Assembly: GCF_000521785.1 (NCBI RefSeq)
Contig: NZ_JALZ01000011.1
Span: 1 to 64,000 of the forward strand
Direction: 5' to 3'
Source of the DNA: Roseivivax halodurans JCM 10272
GTDB lineage: Bacteria > Pseudomonadota > Alphaproteobacteria > Rhodobacterales > Rhodobacteraceae
Length of the DNA stretch: 64,000 nt
The notes beneath the pieces were generated by a model that was not told the DNA's origin, made no database searches, and saw nothing but the letters and a program-made list of their open reading frames with translations. The translations under genes were made by a program, and so were the position numbers. Shown here piece by piece: positions 17,420 to 25,983 of the stretch (position 1 is the stretch's first letter; each line of letters begins with the position of its first letter).

Positions 17420-17719
17420 ATGTCCGACCATAACGACCTGCACACGCATACCCGCGAAACCCATGTCGAGCGCCACGGCAGCGGCGGAACCGGCGTTCTC
17501 GCCTTCATCGTCGGCGGCCTCGTCGTCGCCGTCGGCGTACTCGGTTTCGTCTTCTGGAGCGGCGGCTCACCGGAAGGCTCGGGCGGCAACGCAGCCGAAT
17601 CCGCTGCCGAAAGCGCGGCAAGTTCCGCCGAAACCGCAGCCGAATCCGCCGGCAACGCCGCCGAAAGCGCCGGCGATGCTGCAGAATCCGCGGCCGAAGG
17701 CGCGACCGGAGAGGAATGA
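17420..17719 (+). CDS. Small membrane protein with heptad Ala/Glu/Ser repeats
   Basis: This 99-residue protein is not recognised. It has a His-rich hydrophilic N-terminus, one transmembrane helix (about 31-53, LAFIVGGLVVAVGVLGFVFW), then a low-complexity tail built from AAESA units; AAESAGN-AAESAGD-AAESAAE has a strict seven-residue period, so an amphipathic helix or coiled coil is likely. GGAGACCGCAAG precedes the ATG. It lies between soxB and soxD, an unusual place because sox genes are normally contiguous in that order. A strong hairpin follows its stop. Membrane topology is probably N-in with the repeat outside; that is inference. Confidence 0.6.
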   Translation: MSDHNDLHTHTRETHVERHGSGGTGVLAFIVGGLVVAVGVLGFVFWSGGSPEGSGGNAAESAAESAASSAETAAESAGNAAESAGDAAESAAEGATGEE

Positions 17720-17727
17720 TCCCTCCC

Positions 17728-17755
17728 GCGCGTCCGGCCTCTGGGCCGGGCGCGC
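17728..17755 (+). terminator. 12-bp hairpin after the inserted sox-cluster gene
   Basis: GCGCGTCCGGCC-TCTG-GGCCGGGCGCGC forms a 12-bp stem with one G-U pair and a 4-nt loop, starting 8 bases after the stop at 17719. No U-run follows, so it may be a pause, a partial terminator or an mRNA-stabilising structure that sets soxB/insert versus soxDAG levels. Confidence 0.5.
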
Positions 17756-17800
17756 ATCCCTCGCGGGCCCGGGCGATCTATCGACCCGAGGAGCCCGCGC

Positions 17801-18097
17801 ATGCTGATCCTGACATGCCCCTATTGCGGCGTTCGCGCCGACGAAACCGAGCTCGCCCCCGGCGGTGAGGCCCATGTGGCCCGCCACGGCCCCGGCGCCT
17901 CGGACGAGGCGTTCGAAGCCTATCTCTTCCTGCGCGCCAACCCGCGGGGCCTCCACTACGAGCGCTGGCGCCATGCCCATGGCTGCGGCAAGTGGTTCCA
18001 CGCGGCCCGCGACACCGTCACGATGGGAGTCGTCGGGACCTATCCCGCGCAAGTGACGGAACCGCCCGCCGAACTCTCAAGGCCCCGCGGGTCATGA
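17801..18097 (+). CDS. soxD: Sarcosine oxidase subunit delta
   Basis: The 98-residue zinc-binding subunit of heterotetrameric sarcosine oxidase begins MLILTCPYCGVRADETE, with Cys6 and Cys9 and a later HGCGKWFHAARDT supplying the remaining ligands. The FLRANPRG-HYERW region is typical. It is a structural subunit. GAGGAG lies 8 bases before the ATG. It is 496 bases from soxB because of the inserted gene, and 94 bases from soxA because of a copy of the composite repeat. Confidence 0.93.
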   Translation: MLILTCPYCGVRADETELAPGGEAHVARHGPGASDEAFEAYLFLRANPRGLHYERWRHAHGCGKWFHAARDTVTMGVVGTYPAQVTEPPAELSRPRGS

Positions 18098-18123
18098 GCC
18101 TCGTCGCCCGGCAGGAGCGCACC

Positions 18124-18170
18124 GCTCTTCTTCTTGATCGAAATATCCCCGCCGGAGGCACGCTCCGCCT
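18124..18170 (-). repeat. Composite intergenic repeat, copy 2 (inside the sox cluster)
   Basis: Read on the minus strand: stem CGGAGGC / GCCTCCG, then GGCGGGGATATTTCGATC and AAGAAGAAG. It lies between soxD and soxA in the orientation opposite to transcription. This copy is the most diverged of the four, with a 7-bp stem and longer loop. Confidence 0.6.
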
Positions 18171-18191
18171 CCGCCAGTGCAAGGGTTCAGC

Positions 18192-21100
18192 ATGAGCCAT
18201 CGCCTCTCCTCCGGCGGTCGCCTGATCGACCGCGCGACCTCAGTCCGCTTCACGTTCAACGGCACCTATCTGCGCGGCCATCCCGGCGACACACTAGCTT
18301 CGGCGCTGCTCGCCAGCGGCCGCTCGCTGCTCGGCCGCAGCTTCAAGTATCACCGCCCCCGTGGCCTAGTCGCCAGCGGCGCGGAAGAGCCCAACGCGCT
18401 TCTCGGCCTCGGCACCGGCGACCGGTTCGAGCCGAACCAGCGCGCCACGACCTCCGAGCTCTTCGAGAATGCGAGCACCACCTCGCAGAACCACTGGCCC
18501 ACGCTCGACTTCGACATCGGTGCGGCGAACACGGCCCTCTCGCGCTTCCTGCCCGCGGGCTTCTACTACAAGATGTTCATCCATCCGCGGCCGCTCTGGA
18601 AGCATGTCTACGAGCCGTTCATCCGCCGCTCCGCCGGGCTCGGCAAGGCACCGGCTCCGGAGTCCCGCGACCCCGACCGCTACGAGCATTTCTACCTGCA
18701 CACCGACGTGCTGATCGTCGGCGGCGGTATCGCGGGCCTCGCCGCGGCGAAGGCCGCCGGGGAGGCGGGCGCCGAAGTCCTGCTGATCGAGCAGACCCCG
18801 CATTGGGGCGGCCGCGCCCCGGTCGATGGCGGCGAGATCGACGGGCTCGACCCCGAAGCCTGGATCCAACGCACCGTCTCCGAACTCGAGGCGATGCCGA
18901 ACGTGCGCCTGCGCACCCGCACCATGGGGTCGGGCGTCTACGATCACGGCTACGCGCTCGCCTACGAGCGGATCGCCGATCACGAGCCCGGATCCGAAGC
19001 GCCGCGTCACCGTCTCTGGCGGATCCGCGCGAGCCGCATCGTGACCGCCACCGGCGCGCTCGAGCGTCCGCTCGCCTTCGCGGGCAACGACGTGCCGGGC
19101 GTGATGCTCGCCTCCGCCGTCCGCGACTACGTCGTGAACTACGGCGTCGCGCCCGGCAAGCGCACCGTGATCGTGACCAACAACGACGACGCCTACCGGA
19201 CCGCTCTGACCCTGCGCGACGCCGGCCTCGACGTTCCTGCGATCGTCGACGCGCGCCCCGAAGGCGGCGGCGCGCTGATGGCCGAGGCCCGCGCACGCGG
19301 CATCCGCATCCTGACCAACCGCGGCATCGCCAAGGTCAAGGGCGGCAAGAAGGTGAAGGCCGTCGCCATCTGCAACCAGCAGGGCGAGGGCGGCGTTCTC
19401 GACGTCATTCCCTGCGACTGCGTCGCCATGTCGGGTGGCTGGTCGCCGGTCGTGCATCTCTGGTCCCACGCGGGCGGCAAGCTGACCTGGGACGAGAAGG
19501 AGATCTTCTTCCGCCCCGATCCCTCCCGCGCGCCGACCGGCGCGGACGGACAGGCCTTCGTCATCGCCGCGGGCTCGGCCAACGGCCATCTCGGGCAGGG
19601 CGAGATTCTCACCGATGCCGCAAACGCCGGCGCAGAAGCGGCCGGGCAGGGGACGTCCTCCGCACCGCAGGGCGCAGCGCGCGACGAGGCGCCCATCGCG
19701 CCGGTCTGGATGATGCCCGCCAATGCGAACCCAGCGCTCCGCCGCAAGGCCTGGCTCGACTTCCAGAACGACGTGAAGGTGTCGGACGTCATGCTCGCCG
19801 CGCAGGAGGGCTACGAAAGCGTCGAGCACACCAAGCGCTACACCACGCTCGGCATGGCCACCGACCAGGGAAAGCTCAGCAACATCAACGGTCTCGCGAC
19901 GCTCGCTCAGGCCTTGGGCGAGGCCATCCCCGCCGTCGGCACCACCACCTTCCGTCCGCCCTACACCCCGATCTCCCTGTCGGCGATCGCGGGCGAGGCG
20001 CGCGGCGATCTCTTCCAGCCGATCCGCAAGACCCCGCTGCACGAGTGGCACGAGGCGAACGGCGCGGCATGGGAGCCGGTCGGTCACTGGCGTCGGCCCT
20101 ATTGCTACCTGAGGGGCGGCGAGACCAAGAAGGACGCCGTGATCCGCGAGATCAACCAGACCCGGACCTCGCTCGGTCTGCTCGATGCCTCCACCCTCGG
20201 CAAGATCATCGTGAAGGGCCCGGATGCCGCGCGCTTCATGGACATGCTCTACACCAACATGATGTCGTCGCTGAAGGTCGGCGCCTGCCGCTATGGTCTG
20301 ATGTGCTCCGAGAACGGCTTCCTGATGGACGACGGCGTCGTGGCGCGGCTGGATGAGGACACGTTCCTCTGCCACACCACCACCGGCGGCGCGGAGCGCA
20401 TCCATGCCCACATGGAGGATTTCCTCCAGACCGAATGGTGGGACTGGAAGGTCTGGGTCGTGAACGCCACCGAGCAATACGCGCAGATCGGCGTCGTCGG
20501 GCCGAACAGCCGCAAGGTGCTTGAAAAGCTCGGCGGCATGGACCTCTCGAAGGACGCCCTGCCGTTCATGCGCTGGACCGAAGGCGAGCTTGCCGGCATC
20601 CCGGCGCGCGTCTTCCGCATCTCCTTCTCCGGCGAGCTCAGCTTCGAGGTCGCCGTGCCCGCGAACAAGGGCCGCGCGCTCTGGGACAAGCTGTTCGAGG
20701 CCGGCGAGGAGTTCGGCGTCACGCCTTACGGCACCGAAGCGCTGCACGTCATGCGCGCCGAGAAGGGCTTCATCATGATCGGGGACGAGACCGACGGAAC
20801 GGTGATCCCGCAGGATCTCGGCCTGCACTGGGCGATCTCGAAGAAGAAGGAGGATTACATCGGCAAGCGCGCCCAGGCCCGCAGCCACATGGACAATCCC
20901 GACCGCTGGCAGCTCGTCGGTCTCGAGACCCTCGACGGCTCCGTCCTGCCCGAGGGCTCATACGCCATCGCTGACGGAAAGAACGCCAACGGCCAGCGCA
21001 ACACGCAAGGGCGGGTCACCTCGACCTACTACTCGCCGACGCTGGAACGCGGCATCGCCGTCGGTCTCGTCCATAACGGGCCAACCCGCATGGGCGAGGA

Positions 21101-21194
21101 GATCGAGTTCAACAAGGTGGACGGCGGCACCATCCGCACCCGCATCACCTCGACCGTCTTCTTCGACGCCGAGGGGGAGAAGCAGAATGTTTGA
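18192..21194 (+). CDS. soxA: Sarcosine oxidase subunit alpha
   Basis: The 1000-residue subunit holds the NAD site and the folate-binding domain. In order: a 2Fe2S-ferredoxin-like N-terminal domain (about 10-100, GHPGDTLASALLASG), a Rossmann/FAD-type domain (VLIVGGGIAGLAAAKAAGE near 173), and a C-terminal aminomethyltransferase (GCV_T) domain from about 620, where iminium from sarcosine meets tetrahydrofolate. The length is the family norm. ATG 18192 with AAGGG is preferred over an in-frame GTG 15 bases upstream. It overlaps soxG by eight bases. Confidence 0.96.
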   Translation: MSHRLSSGGRLIDRATSVRFTFNGTYLRGHPGDTLASALLASGRSLLGRSFKYHRPRGLVASGAEEPNALLGLGTGDRFEPNQRATTSELFENASTTSQNHWPTLDFDIGAANTALSRFLPAGFYYKMFIHPRPLWKHVYEPFIRRSAGLGKAPAPESRDPDRYEHFYLHTDVLIVGGGIAGLAAAKAAGEAGAEVLLIEQTPHWGGRAPVDGGEIDGLDPEAWIQRTVSELEAMPNVRLRTRTMGSGVYDHGYALAYERIADHEPGSEAPRHRLWRIRASRIVTATGALERPLAFAGNDVPGVMLASAVRDYVVNYGVAPGKRTVIVTNNDDAYRTALTLRDAGLDVPAIVDARPEGGGALMAEARARGIRILTNRGIAKVKGGKKVKAVAICNQQGEGGVLDVIPCDCVAMSGGWSPVVHLWSHAGGKLTWDEKEIFFRPDPSRAPTGADGQAFVIAAGSANGHLGQGEILTDAANAGAEAAGQGTSSAPQGAARDEAPIAPVWMMPANANPALRRKAWLDFQNDVKVSDVMLAAQEGYESVEHTKRYTTLGMATDQGKLSNINGLATLAQALGEAIPAVGTTTFRPPYTPISLSAIAGEARGDLFQPIRKTPLHEWHEANGAAWEPVGHWRRPYCYLRGGETKKDAVIREINQTRTSLGLLDASTLGKIIVKGPDAARFMDMLYTNMMSSLKVGACRYGLMCSENGFLMDDGVVARLDEDTFLCHTTTGGAERIHAHMEDFLQTEWWDWKVWVVNATEQYAQIGVVGPNSRKVLEKLGGMDLSKDALPFMRWTEGELAGIPARVFRISFSGELSFEVAVPANKGRALWDKLFEAGEEFGVTPYGTEALHVMRAEKGFIMIGDETDGTVIPQDLGLHWAISKKKEDYIGKRAQARSHMDNPDRWQLVGLETLDGSVLPEGSYAIADGKNANGQRNTQGRVTSTYYSPTLERGIAVGLVHNGPTRMGEEIEFNKVDGGTIRTRITSTVFFDAEGEKQNV

Positions 21195-21759
21195 CGCAGC
21201 GACGACGAAAGAGACGACCCGCTTCGAGGGGCTGGTCACGGTCGAGGATACCGGCCTCGCCGGCATGATCACCATCCGCGGCGCTCGCTCCGAGATCGGC
21301 GGTGCCATGTCGGACACGGTCGGCCTGCCGGTCCCCGAGACCCTGCGCGTGACCACGGACGGCCGTCGCAGCCTCGCATGGATGTCCCCCGACGAGCTCA
21401 TGCTCTTCTGCGGTCACGAGGAGGCCGCGGACCTCGCCGCACGCCTCGCCGAAGCCACGGCGAGGGCCCATGCGCTAATCCTCGACATGTCCGACGCGCG
21501 CACGCTCTTCACCCTGACGGGCGCAGAAGCGAGCCTCCGCGAGGTTCTCGCCAAGCTCACGCCCGCCGACATGCGCACGCAGGCCTTCCCGCGCGGCATG
21601 ATCCGCCGCACGCGCCTGGCACAGGTCTCGGGAGCGATCTGGTGGGCCGATGACGGATCGCTGCGCGTGATGTGCTTCCGGTCCGTCGCGGATTACGTCC
21701 GCGGGCTCCTCTGCCACGCGGCGCATCCCGCCTCTTGGGTCGGCCACTTCCGGGACTGA
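21187..21759 (+). CDS. soxG: Sarcosine oxidase subunit gamma
   Basis: The 190-residue gamma subunit completes the SoxBDAG enzyme. It shows the typical strand-rich fold with GLAGMITIRG near the start, a central LAWMSPDELMLFC segment, and a C-terminal SFPRGMIRRTRL-type region ending FRSVADYVRGLL. It starts inside the last eight bases of soxA, so translation is coupled. No folate genes such as glyA or purU follow, unlike in some sox clusters. Confidence 0.92.
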   Translation: MFDAATTKETTRFEGLVTVEDTGLAGMITIRGARSEIGGAMSDTVGLPVPETLRVTTDGRRSLAWMSPDELMLFCGHEEAADLAARLAEATARAHALILDMSDARTLFTLTGAEASLREVLAKLTPADMRTQAFPRGMIRRTRLAQVSGAIWWADDGSLRVMCFRSVADYVRGLLCHAAHPASWVGHFRD

Positions 21760-21846
21760 TCCGGGCCTGCGGCGACACGCGCCTTGCAGCGGGCCTCCCG
21801 GGACATGATAGTCGGGGTCCACCCTTGAGGCCCCCGGGGAGCCTGC

Positions 21847-22251
21847 ATGAAATCTCTACTTCTTGCCCTGCCGCTCGCGTTTGCGGCGGCCGGGTCGCAC
21901 GCGGCCGAGACGCTTCTCTGCACGCTCGATCAATACGGACCGGGCAACTGGATCCCCGAGATCGTGTTCATCGGCTGGGACGACGGAACCCGGACCGCGA
22001 CGGTCTCGGACCCGGTCATCCTGCATTTCAACGGCGCGCCGCTCCTGGCGCGGATCGCCGCGGACAACGACAAGCGCATCACCTTCGTCTGGGATCTCGC
22101 GGTGGAGGATCGCGCCGGCACCTACGTTCCGACCTTCATCTACCGCGCGACCTACCTCAAACAGAGCGGACGGATGCAGATCTCGGCCACCGCCGCCGGC
22201 TACGACGCCCGCTTCCAGGGGGGAGGAACATGCCAGCGCGACGCACGTTGA
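21847..22251 (+). CDS. Secreted protein of unknown function
   Basis: I do not recognise this 134-residue protein. It has a clear Sec signal peptide (MKSLLLALPLAFAAAGSHA, cut before AE), two cysteines (in LLCTLDQ near the mature start and GGTCQRD near the end) that may form a disulfide, and predicted beta strands between them (IPEIVFIGWDD, RITFVWDLAVED, ATYLKQSGRMQISATAAG). It would be periplasmic. GGGAGCCTGC precedes the ATG. It lies between soxG and sodB, same strand, with gaps of 87 and 110 bases. Confidence 0.7.
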   Translation: MKSLLLALPLAFAAAGSHAAETLLCTLDQYGPGNWIPEIVFIGWDDGTRTATVSDPVILHFNGAPLLARIAADNDKRITFVWDLAVEDRAGTYVPTFIYRATYLKQSGRMQISATAAGYDARFQGGGTCQRDAR

Positions 22252-22361
22252 CCTCAAGACAGCGAGAGGGAGACGTGAATGCCAGCCTTGACGCCCGGCG
22301 CTCACCGGATCACCTATCGCACAGCCGTTTGAATATATCACATGAAAGGTAGAGGTCTGAC

Positions 22362-22970
22362 ATGGCTTTTGAACTTCCCGATCTTCCCTATTCCCACGAC
22401 GCGCTCTCTTCCAAGGGCATGTCCGCCGAGACCCTCGAGTTTCACCACGACATCCACCACAAGGCCTATGTCGACAACGGCAACAAGGCGATCTCGGGTA
22501 CCGAATGGGAAGGGAAGTCCGCCGAGGAGATCATCAAGGGCACCTACGATCCGAACGCGGTCGCCCAGTCCGGCATCTTCAACAACGCCTCGCAATACTG
22601 GAACCACAACCAGTTCTGGGAGATGATGACCCCCGAGCAGAAGGGCATGCCGGGCGAGCTCGAGAGCGCGCTCACCGAGGCCTTCGGTTCGGTCGACACC
22701 TTCAAGGACGAGTTCGCCGCCGCCGGCGCCGGCCAGTTCGGCTCGGGCTGGGCCTGGCTCGTCAAGGACAAGGACGGCAGCCTCAAGGTCACCAAGACCG
22801 AGAACGGCGTGAACCCGCTCTGCTTCGACCAGACCGCGCTTCTCGGCGTCGACGTGTGGGAACACTCCTACTACATCGACTTCCGCAACAAGCGTCCCGC
22901 CTACCTGCAGAACTTCCTCAACAACCTCGTTGACTGGGAAAACGTCGCCAAGCGTCTTTCCGAAAGCTGA
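22362..22970 (+). CDS. sodB: Superoxide dismutase [Fe]
   Basis: The 202-residue enzyme turns superoxide into oxygen and hydrogen peroxide in the cytosol. Metal ligands are His28, His82, Asp164 and His168 (DVWEHSYYIDFRN). Gln78 in NNASQYWNHNQFW is the active-site glutamine in the Fe-type position, and the Mn-type glutamine near residue 147 is absent, so iron is favoured. TTGACG lies at 22288-22293 but no good -10 at normal spacing was found. A strong terminator follows. Next to the peroxide-forming sarcosine oxidase it may be useful, but the genes are separate units. Confidence 0.96.
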   Translation: MAFELPDLPYSHDALSSKGMSAETLEFHHDIHHKAYVDNGNKAISGTEWEGKSAEEIIKGTYDPNAVAQSGIFNNASQYWNHNQFWEMMTPEQKGMPGELESALTEAFGSVDTFKDEFAAAGAGQFGSGWAWLVKDKDGSLKVTKTENGVNPLCFDQTALLGVDVWEHSYYIDFRNKRPAYLQNFLNNLVDWENVAKRLSES

Positions 22971-22997
22971 TCCGACTGCCCGATCGTTCGGGACCGA

Positions 22998-23026
22998 GCC
23001 CCGCGCCCCAGGCGCGGGGCTTTTCT
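22998..23026 (+). terminator. Intrinsic terminator of sodB
   Basis: GCCCCGCGCC-CCA-GGCGCGGGGC is a perfect 10-bp stem (22998-23020) followed by TTTTCT. It lies 27 bases after the sodB stop and separates it from the convergent TRAP operon. Confidence 0.9.
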
Positions 23027-23067
23027 CGTTCCGGGCGCCCGACAGAAAAGCGGCCGTGACGCCGGTC

Positions 23068-24351
23068 TCAGAACCCGCTGACCCGCGGCAGCCACGTCGA
23101 AAGTCCGGGCACGAAGGTGATCGCCAGAAGCGCCACTGCAAGCGCCAGGAAGAACGGCGGCATCTCGCGGACGAGGGTCGTGGGTTTCAGCGACACCGCG
23201 GACGAGACGACGAAGATCAGGCTGCCCACCGGCGGCGTCGTCAGCCCGAGCGTGAGGTTCACGATGACGATGATCGCGAAATGGTCGGGATCGATCCCGA
23301 GCGCGAAGCTGATCGGCGCGAGGATCGGCACGAGGATCATTACCCCGGGCAGGGGATCCATGAAAAGGCCGAAGATCAGCAGTAGCGCGTTCACCGCCAG
23401 CAGGAAGACGATGGGCGAGAGATCCCAAGCGATGATGGTCTCGGCCAGCATCTGGGGGATCCCCTCGATGATCAGCACCCAGGCAAAGGCTCGCGCCGCC
23501 CCGAGGATCAGCAGCACCGCACCCGATACGATCGCCGCGCGCAGGATGGTGTCCGGCAGATCCCGCAGTCGGAACGAGCGGTAGACGAAGATCGCCACGA
23601 AGAGCGCGTAGAACACCGCGATGACCGACGCTTCGGTGGGGGTGAAGATCCCGAAACGGATGCCGCCGACGATCAGGACGATCAGCAGGAGTGCGGGAAA
23701 GGCGTGAAGCGCGATGCGGCCGATCTCGGACAGGGGCGGCATCGCCTCGCCCGAGGCGTAGCCGCGCCGGCGGCTGACATGGGCATTCGCCAGCAGCACC
23801 ATCACCGTGATCAGGATGCCGGGCAGCACGCCCGCCATGAAGAGCGATCCGACCGATACTTCCTGATCCTGCATGGCATAGATGATCATGGTGATCGAGG
23901 GCGGGATGATCGGCCCCACGACCGCGCTCGCGATGGTCAGCGCGCCGGCATAGGCACGGTCATAGCCGCCCCGCTCCATCATCCGGATCATCATCGCGCC
24001 GGGCCCCGCCGCATCTGCGAGCGCGCTGCCCGAGATGCCCGCGAACATGGCCGAGCTGACCACGTTGGCGTGGCCGAGCCCGCCGCGCAGATGCCCGACA
24101 AGCGATTGCGCCAGTCTCAGGAGCGCCAGCGTGACGGCGCCCGCCGTCATGATTTCGGCTGCGAGGATGAAGAACGGCACCGCCAGAAGCGGGAAGCTGT
24201 CGAGGCCCGAGAACATCTCCTTGACCACGACGATATTGGGATAGCTCGACCCGAAGCTCAGCGCCACGAAGACCGAGATCGCCATTGCGAAGGCCACGGG
24301 CAAGCCGAGCGCGAGCAGCACGAAAAGCGCGGGGAAGAGGATCTCAGCCAT
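23068..24351 (-). CDS. dctM: TRAP transporter large permease (DctM family)
   Basis: The 427-residue inner-membrane protein is the ion-coupled channel subunit of a TRAP importer, with about twelve hydrophobic helices. DctM hallmarks are VPFFILAAEIMTAG, SAMFAGISGSALADAAGPG, the IIPPSITMIIYA motif, and GLTTPPVGS near the end. GAGGGCGCC precedes the ATG, which lies eight bases inside the end of the small permease gene. It works with the DctQ and DctP genes upstream on the same strand; substrate is unknown. Confidence 0.95.
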   Translation of the reverse strand: MAEILFPALFVLLALGLPVAFAMAISVFVALSFGSSYPNIVVVKEMFSGLDSFPLLAVPFFILAAEIMTAGAVTLALLRLAQSLVGHLRGGLGHANVVSSAMFAGISGSALADAAGPGAMMIRMMERGGYDRAYAGALTIASAVVGPIIPPSITMIIYAMQDQEVSVGSLFMAGVLPGILITVMVLLANAHVSRRRGYASGEAMPPLSEIGRIALHAFPALLLIVLIVGGIRFGIFTPTEASVIAVFYALFVAIFVYRSFRLRDLPDTILRAAIVSGAVLLILGAARAFAWVLIIEGIPQMLAETIIAWDLSPIVFLLAVNALLLIFGLFMDPLPGVMILVPILAPISFALGIDPDHFAIIVIVNLTLGLTTPPVGSLIFVVSSAVSLKPTTLVREMPPFFLALAVALLAITFVPGLSTWLPRVSGF

Positions 24352-24868
24352 TGGCGCCCTCGCGGACGGCCGGATCGCTCTCGGGCGCCGCCGCCCCCTT
24401 GAACGTGCCCGCCGTGATGAATTGCGGTGCGACCAGCATGAGGTGCAGTATCAGCAGCGCAAAGCCCACGGGCATCGCCGCATAGACGTAGACGAACGGC
24501 AGGCGCAGCGCCGGCGTCATCTGGTACTGCATCCGCTCGGCGTATTCGATGCCGACCGAGACCATAAAGCCGAAGAAGATCAGAAGGCCGAGGACGATCG
24601 CGCCGCGCAGCATCTTCTGCCCCGGGCCCGGCAGCGCGTCCTGGAGGTTGGTGATCGCGACATGCGCACCCATCCGGAGCGCGAGCCCAGCGCCGACGAA
24701 CGTCATCCAGATCATCAGGTAGCGCGCGGCCTCGTCGGCCCAGGACAGCGAATGTCCCGTAAGGTACCGCAGGGCGATGTTCGCCCCCACGATCAGGGGC
24801 ATCGCGCCCAGGATCAGGATCAGCGCCCAGCCGTTGGCACGGACGAAAATATGCTCGAGCCGCCTCAC
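24344..24868 (-). CDS. dctQ: TRAP transporter small permease (DctQ family)
   Basis: The 174-residue membrane protein has four transmembrane helices and the DctQ signature SWADEAARYLMIWMTFVGAGLALR (about 40-65). It bridges the large permease and is needed for transport. I choose the GTG at 24868 because AAGGAG sits at ideal spacing; an ATG 45 bases upstream lacks a ribosome binding site and would add a Gly/Ala-rich tail. Eight bases overlap dctM. Confidence 0.9.
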   Translation of the reverse strand: MRRLEHIFVRANGWALILILGAMPLIVGANIALRYLTGHSLSWADEAARYLMIWMTFVGAGLALRMGAHVAITNLQDALPGPGQKMLRGAIVLGLLIFFGFMVSVGIEYAERMQYQMTPALRLPFVYVYAAMPVGFALLILHLMLVAPQFITAGTFKGAAAPESDPAVREGANG

Positions 24869-24917
24869 GCGAAGCTCCTTGCCTGCGCCGGCGCCCGCGT
24901 GGGGCGCCGGCACTTGG

Positions 24918-25898
24918 TCATTCGAAGTTGACGATCGAGTCGACCAGCTCCTGGCCGTAGGTCTCGTAATAGCCCTCGTAGGCCGACGAGATCTCTTCCT
25001 GGAACTGCGCCTTCTGCTCGGCGGAAAGCTCGTTCACCTTCATGCCGCGCTCCTTGAGCGTCTCGACGCCGGTGGTCTCGACATCGTCGACGAACCCGCG
25101 CATCGCTGTCGCGGCCTCGGCGGCGGCTTTCTCGAACGCCTCTTTCTGCTCGTCCGTGAGCCCCTCCCAGAAGGGCTTCGAGACCAGCAGCATCGCCGGT
25201 GAATAGACGTGACCCGAGAGCGTCAGGTATTCCTGCACCTCGTCGAGCTTCACCGACACGATGACCGAGAGCGGGTTCTCCTGCCCGTCGATCACGCCCT
25301 GCTGCAGCGAGGAGATCACCTCGGGCCAGGCCATCGGCGTCGGCGCCGCGCCCATCGCGTTGAACGCGGCCTGGTGGACCGGGTTCTCCATGGTGCGGAT
25401 CTTGAGGCCCTCGACATCGGCCGGCGTCTCGATCGCGTTGCGGTTGTTGGTGATGTGGCGGAAGCCCTGCTCGCCCCAGGCGAGGCCGTGCAGGCCGACA
25501 TCGTCGAACTTGGCAAGGATCTCCTGACCGATCTCGCCGTCGAGCACCGCGCGCGCATGCTCGAGATCGCGGAAGAGGAACGGGATGTCGAAGACGCCGG
25601 TATCCGGCACGAAATTGGCCAGCGTGCCCGAGGACACGATCGTCGCCTCGATCGTGCCGATCTGCAGGCCCTCGATCACTTCGCGCTCGCCGCCGAGGCC
25701 CGAGGAGGGGAAGTGCTTGAACTCGAAGGCGTCACCGGTCTCTTCGGTCACGACCTCCTCGAAGGTCTGGGCCGCGACGCCGTAATGGCTGTCGGGCGCC
25801 AGCGCGTAGCCGATCTTGACCTCGGTCTGTGCCAGCGCCGGAGTGCCCGCCGCAACAATCGCACCGGCTGCGACGAGCCCGCTGAAACGATACGTCAT
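24918..25898 (-). CDS. dctP: TRAP transporter substrate-binding protein (DctP family)
   Basis: The 326-residue periplasmic protein begins with a Sec signal (cut after ALAQ). It has DctP features: ALAPDSHYGVAAQTFEEVV, LQIGTIEATIVSSGTLANFVPD, the carboxylate-binding arginine in LKIRTMENPVHQAAFNAMGA, and VISSLQQGVIDGQENP. Ligands of the family are organic acids. GGAGGAAG precedes the start at 25898. On the minus strand TTGTCA, 15 nt, TATAGC (25952-25926) is a possible promoter. Upstream are two dehydrogenase genes that suggest uptake plus oxidation of a hydroxy or aldehyde acid. Confidence 0.95.
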   Translation of the reverse strand: MTYRFSGLVAAGAIVAAGTPALAQTEVKIGYALAPDSHYGVAAQTFEEVVTEETGDAFEFKHFPSSGLGGEREVIEGLQIGTIEATIVSSGTLANFVPDTGVFDIPFLFRDLEHARAVLDGEIGQEILAKFDDVGLHGLAWGEQGFRHITNNRNAIETPADVEGLKIRTMENPVHQAAFNAMGAAPTPMAWPEVISSLQQGVIDGQENPLSVIVSVKLDEVQEYLTLSGHVYSPAMLLVSKPFWEGLTDEQKEAFEKAAAEAATAMRGFVDDVETTGVETLKERGMKVNELSAEQKAQFQEEISSAYEGYYETYGQELVDSIVNFE

Positions 25899-25983
25899 GT
25901 CTTCCTCCCTGAATTTCCCGATGTTGCTATACGCGGCGTTTTGCGGTGACAACCCCGCCCGGCGAGCGCTCTCGAACGGGCGC

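Noticed and set aside
18366-20888. An 840-codon open frame opposite soxA
   Set aside because: Same reason: composition is typical of reverse-strand reading in high-GC DNA, and soxA is fully conserved.
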